Part shown: positions 1-8,400 of the stretch, one piece after another | Layout of the letters: each line of letters opens with the position of its first letter | Numbering within the stretch: the first letter of the stretch is position 1 | Assembly (NCBI GenBank): GCA_012295225.1 | Contig: WMKK01000006.1 | Span: 496,001-560,000, forward strand | Length of the DNA: 64,000 nucleotides | DNA from: Ostreococcus mediterraneus | Taxonomy: Eukaryota; Chlorophyta; Mamiellophyceae; Mamiellales; Bathycoccaceae | Reading direction: 5' to 3' | Notes under the pieces: generated by a model | Databases searched by the model: none | Seen by the model: only the letters and a program-made list of their open reading frames with translations | What the model was told of the DNA's origin: nothing | Position numbers and translations under genes: made by a program

Positions 1-185
1 CAACGACGCGCGAGCAAAGCGAAGACGAATTGGAGTTTTCCGAGGATGAGGACAAACATCGGGACTCGACGTCGCCGCGTCGCCCGCCTTCTGTCACCCT
101 TCCTCCGCGTCCCATTCCATCTTCAAGCATCCACGGCGCATTGCGCCCTGACGCCCCGGCATTCATTCCACCGGGTCGTCGTTGA
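1..185 (+). CDS. 3' end of an unidentified gene, ending in a PAM2-like motif
   Basis: Reading in the frame that begins at base 3 gives an open frame to a TGA at 183-185; the 5' part lies outside the window. The visible tail has an acidic, serine-rich stretch (EQSEDELEFSEDED), a proline-rich stretch, and ends LRPDAPAFIPPGRR. L-x-P-x-A-x-x-F-x-P matches the PAM2 consensus, a short peptide that binds the MLLE domain of poly(A)-binding protein. This suggests an RNA-related cytoplasmic protein (inference). The rest of the protein cannot be seen, so no family is named. The frame choice rests on the protein-like composition and the motif. Confidence 0.6.
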   Translation, partial: TTREQSEDELEFSEDEDKHRDSTSPRRPPSVTLPPRPIPSSSIHGALRPDAPAFIPPGRR

Positions 186-325
186 TTTTAGCGCGCGTAC
201 ATCCGTAGCGTACGCGTTCACATTCTTTCGCACACACAGCTCTCTCGCGTGTAACTTTACATTTTTGCAACGCCACACATCGACGCGCGCGCGCATCTGC
301 GCCCGGCACAACGTTTCGTACGCAT

Positions 326-1018
326 ATGGACGTCCTCGTGCACGTCGGTCTCGCACATTCGCGCGCGCGTGCGCCGGTGTCCGTGCGCCTGCCACTCGAC
401 GCGACGTTTCGCGAACTCCACCGCGTCGCGTGCGACGCAGCGGGCGTGCCGTCTAGCGACTATCGCACGCATTATCGCGGCAAAGTGCGCGGTGACGACG
501 AGACCATGGGGAGTGTCATCAAGGCATCGACCGCCAAGGTGGCGCTGCTGCCGAATCCGGCGTCCAAGGCGGACGCGAGGCGACGGTTGGAGGAGGAGCT
601 CGAGGAGACGCGCGCGGAACGAGGCGAGCGATGGGCGCGCGACGCGCGACGTGGCGCGCCCGAGACGTCGTTCAACGCGCATGACGCCATGGATGATTGC
701 GGTGTCGTCGAGCGAGGTGGTGGCGGCGAGAATGCGGCGATTGAGGCGTCGCGCGACGCCATCGCCGCGACGTACGAGACATCGCTCGCGTTCGCGGAAG
801 ACGTCGCCGCGATCGAGCGCATTCGCGACGATGCGAGCGCACTCGGCGCAAAAGCGACGCAGCAAAAGTTGTTATTTTTGAATGAGCAGTGCGAGCGCGC
901 GTTGCTCAAGCTCGATGCCGTGGAGTCGCACGGGTGCGCGGTCGTGCGCGCCGACAGGAAAGCGGCTGTCGGCGCGTTTAATGAATTGTGCGATCGAATC
1001 TCCGCGCTCAAGCGGTGA
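326..1018 (+). CDS. BAG-family co-chaperone with N-terminal ubiquitin-like domain
   Basis: A 230-aa protein. Residues 1-75 resemble a ubiquitin-like fold, with a hydrophobic strand pattern ending in KVALLP. A charged linker (EEELEETRAERGER) follows, then a helical C-terminal region around residues 150-229 whose last part (LLKLDAVESHG...RKAAVGAFNELCDRISALK) fits the third helix of BAG domains, including the conserved pattern of acidic and basic residues that contacts the Hsp70 ATPase domain. BAG proteins act as Hsp70 nucleotide-exchange factors, and the UBL-BAG layout is that of plant BAG1-4. Start chosen as the ATG at 326, which gives a complete UBL. It lies 140 bp after the preceding stop and 145 bp before the next gene on the same strand. 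Confidence 0.7.
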   Translation: MDVLVHVGLAHSRARAPVSVRLPLDATFRELHRVACDAAGVPSSDYRTHYRGKVRGDDETMGSVIKASTAKVALLPNPASKADARRRLEEELEETRAERGERWARDARRGAPETSFNAHDAMDDCGVVERGGGGENAAIEASRDAIAATYETSLAFAEDVAAIERIRDDASALGAKATQQKLLFLNEQCERALLKLDAVESHGCAVVRADRKAAVGAFNELCDRISALKR

Positions 1019-1163
1019 GCGCGATGCATAGAAACCAGACTCGTGTCGTTGTCTTTGATGTATAGGATATAGCTCACGAACGTTGCGCATTGCTGCTTGT
1101 GAATATATTGTTTGCATGTGTGTACAAAGCCAGGCTTCACTCTCGGGCGGGCGCGTCGCGGAC

Positions 1164-3200
1164 ATGGCGCGATCCCGCCGCGCCATCGCGTCCGACACCT
1201 CAAACGACGATGATGATGAAGAGTCCGCCGTCATTTCGTCGTCCCCTTCGCTCAAATGGGCGCCGGGGTCGAGTGGGAAGGACCAAAGAGCGCGCGCCAA
1301 AGCTATGAGAAATAGACAGCAGAACGCGCGACGAAACACGCAAGCGACGCCGGCGGCGGCGAGCTCGAGCGAAAACTCGCATTCGAAAGCGTCGAACACG
1401 CGTGCGAGCGAAGCTATGGCGATGCGAAAGTTGGTGCGCGTGCTCGACATCGCCAGCGGATGCGAAAACTGTGACGTGGTTGTTGAGCTCGCGTGCGGAG
1501 CCGTCGCGAGCGTCGACGAATTCACGTCGGGCGACAGCCGTTTAAAGGATATTGACGTCGTGCGCGATAATGATGGACGTTCTGTGTATTGGCGTCGCGA
1601 GCGGGGCGATGGGGACGAGGTGACGTCGTCTACGACGCGGGCGTTTTCTCGCGCCTTGAAGGTTTCAGCCGCTTTGGATGTGGACGCGTTCGACGCGCTT
1701 CCCCAGGAAGTTTGGGCGCGAATTTTTGAGGTTTCGTCGTTGCGAGACAGCGTAAAATTAGCGGCAACATGTAAATCGCTATTCGTGCTTTGGCACAGCG
1801 CGTACGTGCGTGATTGCCGCTATCAGTCGATGTTTGGTAGGCGCGCATCGGACGACGCCGCGGGCGCGGAACGCGAAATGATTATTTCATACGTCGCGAG
1901 CGAGCGCTGGTTCGACCGCGCGCACCTCGGTCAGGTTCAGCACGCTAAACCAAACGACTACGGCGTCGGTCCGAGTTTCGTTCGCGGAATGATTGCTGAC
2001 GAAACTACGGTGACGACGTTCGATCGCGAAAAGGTCAAGCTATGGTACCACGGAGCTGGAGCGCGCGGAGACGCCGGTGGAGAAGCTGGCGGTCGACTGG
2101 CGTCAATGTCGGTGGAAAAGAAATCATCATCTAAACGTGGGCTCACCGCGCTCGCGGTGAACGAGGCGAGCATCGTCGCTGGAGACGACGGAGGTCGGCT
2201 GCGCATTTGGAAGAGCGACACTTTGGAATATGTTCAAAAGCGCGCGCACGCAATCGCAAACGATGGCGCCATTTCCGCGCTCTGCGGCATCCCGGCGACG
2301 TCACTCGTCGCAGTAGCGAGCGCGAGCGCGCAAGATATCGAGATTTGGGACACGGACGAAGTCGTGAGCGTGACGTCGGTTTCGCTGTCTGATTTGGCCG
2401 GAGGCGAACACCGAGGCGGCGTGACGTGTCTGTCAATGTTCGGCGGCAACTCGTATCAAGGAAGGCATCGAACATTCACGGGTGCGACGTCGCGCATGTG
2501 GGCGGGCACGATGTTCGACAAAGTCGTCGGCGTCGATTTGAATCGCGCCTCTTTTGTAGATACGCTGTCGCTTCCCGAATACTGTCGAGGAACGTCCGCA
2601 ATCACGGCAATCGCGGTAAATGGACCATTGATTGCGACCGTTGTGCGAGGCGTCGGTGCGTTGATGTGGGATCGACGTGGTTACCCGCAAGAGCAAATCG
2701 TCGCGACGTTTCATTCACATTTTGAATGCAAGGCTGACGCGGCGGAGGAGCAGTCGAGTTGCATCGATTTAGAAGACTACGCGTTGTGGATGTCAAATCC
2801 AGGCGATCCTGGCGTGAGTGTGTTTGACATACGCAAAGTATTCGGTCCGTCGCGACGACAAGATCGATGGGTCGCGGGCGTCGCGACGCGACACTCCGTC
2901 GTGTCGATTTTGCGTCCGCGATCTCGCGCGCAACGAGGAGCGTTTTCAACCGATGTCAATGTCGGTTGTTTCGCCCGCGTGTGCGGATCTCCAGGGGTCG
3001 TCGTCGTCGCCCCTGATGCAGAATCATCAGAGGCGCGGTGTTCGATATTTTCGCACAAAAACATAATGCCAAACGCTGACGCGTTCGACGCTACGGAGAT
3101 TAAGGATGACGGCTTTCGCTCGCGGCGGTCGCGGCAAGGCAAGTCTTCGCAACCGAAATCGAGAGGGCGCTATCCCAAACGCGGAGGATTGATCGGTTAG
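1164..3200 (+). CDS. F-box protein with WD40-like beta-propeller
   Basis: A 678-aa protein from the ATG at 1164; the open frame extends upstream but that part looks like leader. After a low-complexity serine/acidic N-terminus, residues about 175-215 form an F-box (ALPQEVWARIFEVSSLRDSV, then AATCKSLFVLW). F-boxes bind SKP1 in SCF ubiquitin ligases. The C-terminal two thirds contain diverged WD40-like blades: hydrophobic strands such as TALAVNEASIVAGDDGGRLRIWKSD and SLVAVASASAQDIEIWDTDE. The tail is basic (RSRRSRQGKSSQPKSRGRYPKR). The likely role is substrate recognition for an SCF ligase; the substrate is unknown. It converges with the minus-strand gene ending at 3339. Confidence 0.75.
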   Translation: MARSRRAIASDTSNDDDDEESAVISSSPSLKWAPGSSGKDQRARAKAMRNRQQNARRNTQATPAAASSSENSHSKASNTRASEAMAMRKLVRVLDIASGCENCDVVVELACGAVASVDEFTSGDSRLKDIDVVRDNDGRSVYWRRERGDGDEVTSSTTRAFSRALKVSAALDVDAFDALPQEVWARIFEVSSLRDSVKLAATCKSLFVLWHSAYVRDCRYQSMFGRRASDDAAGAEREMIISYVASERWFDRAHLGQVQHAKPNDYGVGPSFVRGMIADETTVTTFDREKVKLWYHGAGARGDAGGEAGGRLASMSVEKKSSSKRGLTALAVNEASIVAGDDGGRLRIWKSDTLEYVQKRAHAIANDGAISALCGIPATSLVAVASASAQDIEIWDTDEVVSVTSVSLSDLAGGEHRGGVTCLSMFGGNSYQGRHRTFTGATSRMWAGTMFDKVVGVDLNRASFVDTLSLPEYCRGTSAITAIAVNGPLIATVVRGVGALMWDRRGYPQEQIVATFHSHFECKADAAEEQSSCIDLEDYALWMSNPGDPGVSVFDIRKVFGPSRRQDRWVAGVATRHSVVSILRPRSRAQRGAFSTDVNVGCFARVCGSPGVVVVAPDAESSEARCSIFSHKNIMPNADAFDATEIKDDGFRSRRSRQGKSSQPKSRGRYPKRGGLIG

Positions 3201-3338
3201 CGTATAGTATTATCATAGCACCTGTAGCGAATTATGTAGCGGCATGTAATTGCAGTATGTATAGTACTAGAACATCAATAGTCTCTCGTCGTGTGGTCTT
3301 GTCGAAGTGTCTCTGAGCTATGAAGAACGTCGCGGACG

Positions 3339-4211
3339 TCATTTGAACGTCGGCGCGTTCTTTTCGATGATGAGCGGCGGACCACCCGCTGAGCTAATTC
3401 GCTGAAGGCGCTCCGGACCTTCTTCGCGAACAATTTTGTCCCTACGCATGGCGACGTAGGAATAACGCAGTTCGCCAGAGCCGATATCTGCTACGACTTG
3501 CCACCGGTCGGCGCCCACGCGGCGCAAAGCCAACGGCGCGCGCAGCGCCTCATCATCCCCAACGACCCCTAAAATCACCCCTTCTGGAAGTGAACACTGT
3601 ACAGCTAACGTAACCTTCACTACCGGTCCTTTCTTCACCGCCACGGGTGCCGTCGCGCGTCGCGTCGGCGTCGGAGCTGGCGCCCGTGCGGGTTGCGGCC
3701 GCGCCGGAGCTCGCGGCTCCGCCGGCGCCGACCCCCTCGGCTTTATATTCACCTCGCGTTTGACGTTCGAAAAAATAGGCACATCCGTCGTATTCGCCGC
3801 CGCGCGTCGCTCGCGTGGCGTCGGTGGCACGATTTTCGCCGCACGTTCGCGTCCCGCGCGGCGACCGTCGAGCGCGGCGGATATTCTCGACTTGACTGGT
3901 GCCAAAGACGCTCGTCGTCTTTCGGCGATGTTCTGCGCGCGAATGTCGCGCGCAATTTTCATCAGCGCCCACGGGATGCCTAAAATTAACCCCGTGTTGA
4001 ACGCCACGGCTTGCGCGGGCGGCAGCGCGACACCAGGAAGCAACGTGGCTTGAACAGTTTGAACAGTTTCACTGGCGTCCCGCGCGGGCGCGAACGCATA
4101 CACATCGCCGCGCGCGGCGCTCACGACGGGCGCAGCGCGCGTGCGACGACGCGGTGTCGTCGACACACGCGTGCTAGGCGCCGCACCGAGCGTCTGCGTG
4201 CGGGTGAGCAT
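3339..4211 (-). CDS. Plastid membrane protein with a C-terminal CBM20-like starch-binding domain
   Basis: A 290-aa protein from the ATG at 4211. An in-frame Met at 4271 is possible but adds only basic residues. Residues 1-35 are rich in Thr, Arg, Ala and Ser, as in chloroplast transit peptides. One hydrophobic segment near residues 65-82 (AVAFNTGLILGIPWALMKIA) is a likely membrane span or amphipathic anchor. An Arg/Ala/Pro-rich linker follows. The last about 80 residues (VKVTLAVQCSLPEGVILGVVGDD, RVGADRWQVVADI, LRYSYVAM, VREEGPERLQRI) fit the CBM20 starch-binding fold, with the central Trp and the EEGPER counterpart of the usual WE-x-G-x-NR end. It may tether starch to a plastid membrane (inference). 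It is not a known amylase: no catalytic domain is present. Confidence 0.6.
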   Translation of the reverse strand: MLTRTQTLGAAPSTRVSTTPRRRTRAAPVVSAARGDVYAFAPARDASETVQTVQATLLPGVALPPAQAVAFNTGLILGIPWALMKIARDIRAQNIAERRRASLAPVKSRISAALDGRRAGRERAAKIVPPTPRERRAAANTTDVPIFSNVKREVNIKPRGSAPAEPRAPARPQPARAPAPTPTRRATAPVAVKKGPVVKVTLAVQCSLPEGVILGVVGDDEALRAPLALRRVGADRWQVVADIGSGELRYSYVAMRRDKIVREEGPERLQRISSAGGPPLIIEKNAPTFK

Positions 4212-4288
4212 AGTACGACGACGACGTGTGTGGACGCGAACGCGTTCAGCTGGCGGTTGTGGATAGAGCATCTTTTTTTTGGATTAAT

Positions 4289-5304
4289 TTACAGCGACAT
4301 AATCTCCTTGTCTTTCGCCGCGCAGAGTTTGGTGATCCCGGCAATCGTGTCATCCGTCATGCTCTGCAAGTACTTTTCAGCGCGCTTTTGATCATCTTCA
4401 GGCATGGCGGCGCGCTTGATGTGCTTGAGCGCTCGATGCCGAATGTTGCGCGCGGCAATTTTCGCATTTTCGGCGAGTTTACTCGCGAGTTTGCTCACTT
4501 CTTTGCGCGTGTCTTGCGTCATAGTCGGAATTGGGACAATCATACCATCGCTCGATGATCTCGGCACCAGGCCAAGTGGGGAGTTCATGATAGCCTTTTC
4601 AACCGCCGAAGCGGTGGACGCGTCGTAGAGCGTCACCGAAAGCGTCTGCGCGTTTGGCGCTGTAATCGTCGCCAATTGCGACAATGGCGTCGATTCGCCG
4701 TATACATCAACCATAATATGGTCAATCATCCCCGCTGACGCGCGTGAAGTTCTAAGTTGCGCTAAATCCTCCGTGAGCGCGTGCGTCGCGCCCTCAAACT
4801 TGCTACGCGTCGGCGAAACAAGACTCGTCAGTATTCGTGGTAACCATAACGAGGTCGCGACATCGAGCGCGCGTCGCACTGGTATCCTTACCTCTGCCAA
4901 ACGTCTGGGTCGTATTCGATCGCGTCATCGCCGTCTTCGCTATCGTCCTCGCTGCCGTCGTCCTCGTCGCTCGAAACGTCAACAGCGACGACGGCGGCGG
5001 TGTCCTTCTTCCCACCTTTCCCTTTCTTTTTCTTACTATATGAACGTCGCGCTGAATCAAGCGCGCGATTCACACGCGTCAATGTATTTTCGACGCACCC
5101 ATTGCGCGCGCGCGCGATGGATGACACTGGCGCCAGCGTAGATGTCGTCCACAAATGTCGAGTCAGCTGTTTGGGCGAGACGCGCGGGGACGCGAAGTCG
5201 ACGCTGCATCGCTCGGAGGTCGGAACGAGTGCGCGAGCATGCTCGTGCGCGTACATTTGCGCGCGCCGCCGGGCGAGGAGGGTGAGATACGCGCGAGAAG
5301 ACAT
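4289..5304 (-). CDS. Ribosome recycling factor, organellar (two exons)
   Basis: Exon 1 is 5304-4892 and exon 2 is 4802-4289; the 89-nt intron has a GTAAGG donor and a TAG acceptor, and joining in phase 2 gives a 308-aa protein. Exon 2 carries the RRF fold: LAQLRTSRASAGMIDHIMVD, YGESTPLSQLATITAPNAQTL, SPLGLVP, then IPTMTQDTRKEVSKLASK and the C-terminal helix ending KDKEI. RRF, with EF-G, splits post-termination ribosomes. The N-terminus (LTLLARRRAQ...) and a Lys-rich plus acidic spacer before the core are like mitochondrial RRF, so mitochondrial (possibly plastid) targeting is inferred. No cytosolic RRF exists in eukaryotes, which supports an organellar role. Confidence 0.85.
4803..4891 (-). 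other. Intron of the ribosome recycling factor gene
   Basis: An 89-nt GT-AG intron on the minus strand. The donor reads AG|GTAAGG and the acceptor CGTAG|CAAG. The intron contains in-frame stops, and splicing joins the N-terminal extension to the RRF core exactly where the family similarity begins. Confidence 0.8.
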
Positions 5305-5415
5305 GGCGCGTGGTGGTTTGTGTGGACGCTGACAAAATATAAACGCTGTTGGACTGAAGTTACAATACGATGGACGGCGACGTTGAACGCCGATCCGATG
5401 TGCTATCTATGTTTA

Positions 5416-8400
5416 TTAGCCCTGAAACGTGGCGAACCAAGCTGACGCGTCTGCCATGTGACATCTCTCGTAGTGGGCGCGCATGAGTGTTGGCGTACTT
5501 AAAGTGACACCGTCGAGTCGGCAACAAATGCGACGGTGGCCGACGTTGTCCGTCGAGTGCTTCATGAAGACATCGAGAGCCATTTCACTCGGTGTCAATT
5601 TATTCTTCAATGTTCTCGGTGAGAGTGACATTCTTGCAAGTGGTGGCTTTGTCGACGGCGCATTGGAGGCTGCCGCGTCGGCGCCACCAAAGCGAAACAA
5701 TCGACGTCCTCCATTTTGTCCATTCTCAATCCCGTTCGCTTGCGCCGTACTGAACGTCGATGGCACTGGTGCAGCCATCATCGATACTCGATCTCCAGCT
5801 CGAGTAGGCGGCACCTCGTTGATCGGATCGGATTCCGTTGGCCATTGGTGAGTTGTTTCTTGCGGATATTGCGATGTTGGTGGCGGCGGTGGCGGCGGTG
5901 TGTGACCTGTGGCCAGAGTGTACTGCGAGTTCTGGGGCGCTCCACCGTGAGCGAATCCTTCACCACGGATAAACCCTTGACCGTAGCGCGCATAGTCAGG
6001 AGGGATGTACCCATGCGGAACGGTGAACTGTCGTTCGTATAAAAGACGTTGCATCATTTCACGCATCTCGGCGAGTTGCTTTTCAAGCGAATCAATCTTC
6101 GCCACGGTGTACTCGTACTGTTTCATCGAAACGGTTGCAACCTCATTCAACGGCTCGACATGTTCCACGACTGCGCGTGATTGCGGTGTCTCCGCCCCGG
6201 GCGTATTCATATTGGGTTGCTGAATCGCATCGAGTTGTCGTTGTCGCCCGTTGACTGGTTTGATTGCCGTTTCGAACGGCGCTGTGTTTTCAGATTGCGG
6301 CGACTCCACGATTGGCGATTTTGCATACAACGCTGGTGTCTCTGCCTGTACTTGTCTTGGAAGATTTACCTTACTTTTAGGTTCTAGCGGTAAAGGCTTT
6401 TCGAAGACAACCTCGACGGGTTCTGGAGCTCGAAGTTGTATGCGTTCGCCACTGCTCCAACGCTGACATTCACTTCTAAAGTTCTTCTCCACGTGCGCTC
6501 GCACGAGACTGAACCGTGTGAGTACTTTTCCATCGAGTTTGAACTTGTACTGACGATGTCCTAAATATTCGACGAATTCAGATAAGAATCCATCCAGGTT
6601 CCCTATATCATCCTCCACAACGGACGCGGCGATAGTTTTTGGCTGCGTCACCGCCCGCGTGCGCTGTTCCTCTTCTAATTGCGTTGGAATCTCTTTGACA
6701 TTCCGCTCGACTTTAATCACTTTCGCTTGCTTTTCAGTCTCTCCGGAGGTTGAAGATCCCGTGCGCATCTCTATCTTTTCTTTCGTTTCTTCTGCAGGAG
6801 GACGCTTCGGCGGTTGAGCCCTTACGGCTCGCTCCGCGGCGACCCGTCGTTCATCCTCGCGCTCGCGTTTTGTGAGTTCGGCAACCTTGTCAATTGCACG
6901 CTGCACTGCATCTATGGCACTTGACTTATGATTGACTTCGGAAGCGTCTGCATTTTTCGCACTCTTAGACGTTGACTCTGGTGCTGGTGAAAGCTCTTTC
7001 TTTTGCGCCTCAATCGTCCCAGGCGTGGGCGCGATTGCGGGCGCGATTGCGTCCGCGGGCGTGAACATTTCATCGACTATCTTTTCACGCTCCAACTCCG
7101 TCTTCGCCACATTTCCTTCATCGATGTGCTCCATGATGACTTGAATCACATCCACGCACGCCTTAGTGTCCAAATGACTATGTCCCAGAACTGTTTGTCG
7201 AATGTCTCGCGCGCGAATAAACAAAGGTTTGGCTTCGGCAAACAACTGCAATTCAAGCAACGTTTCGCCAAGGTCGACGCACCGGCGCGCGATTTCGAGA
7301 TGCTTTGGTCCGAATTTCGCATCCGCTGTCTCTAGCGCTTGTTCATAGTATCGCCGTGCCTTTTGCCATCTCGTTTGTACCTTGTACAATTCCGCAAGGC
7401 TTAAAGTGTACTGGAAGAAATCATCTTGTCTGAAATAGTCCCGCTCGGCGGCGGTGAGCGCTTGAGCGTACAACGCCTCCGTCTTTTCAAAATGATTCAT
7501 ATCCTTATACAAGATTGCAAGCGCATGCAGATGCTTGGCAAGATCAGGGTAGTCATCTTGGTCAGCTAAACGCAGCCATTGCTCGGCTTGTCGGCAGAAA
7601 TTAATCGCACTCTTTTCATTGCCGCTGTTTTTGTGCGCCTTGGCGAGCGCGATGGCGATGACCGCCAAGTCTGGATGATCATTGCCCAAAGTGTGCGCCT
7701 CAATTTCCATCGCACGCGTGTACAGTGCTTTTGCTTGGTCGTTGTTCTTGATATCGCCGTGGAACGCCGCTAAATCCATCATACGACGCGCGACGCCTCG
7801 ATACATTTTGCCATAGCGTTTCGTGGTGATTTCGAGCGCGCGGATGAACATTTTTTTCGCCGCGTCATCCTTGCGTAACGCGTGCGCGGCATGCGCGGTC
7901 TTGCCGCATACATTGGCTAACATTTCACTTTCGTCATCAACGATAGCCTCGAGTTTACCCAACACCTCGTCGTATATTTCTGCTGCGTTGGCAAAGTCTC
8001 TCTTGTCAGCGTACAAGTCTGCGAGCGCGAGCAAATTGTTGAGCAATTCAAGCGAATCCTCGGGAAACACGTCTACGGCGTATGAAAGCATCTGTTCCAC
8101 GCATAGTTCAGCTTTTTCCCATTCTTTGTTCTTGGCGTACATGGAAGCCATGTGCTTTGTTTGGACGTAAATTGAGCGATGATCAGGGCCAAATTTGGCT
8201 TCAAGATCGGCGAGTAACGTTTCATGAGCTTTGGCTTCTGCGGCGTAATCTCCACTGAGGCCATACAGCACCGCAACGTTCGTCATGGCGGAAGTTAAAT
8301 GTTTGAAACCATCAGATTCTTCTTCATAGCATAATTTCCATGACGCAACTGACGACTTTGCGCATTCAAGCGCCTCGTTGATGGCAGCTTTGACTTCATC

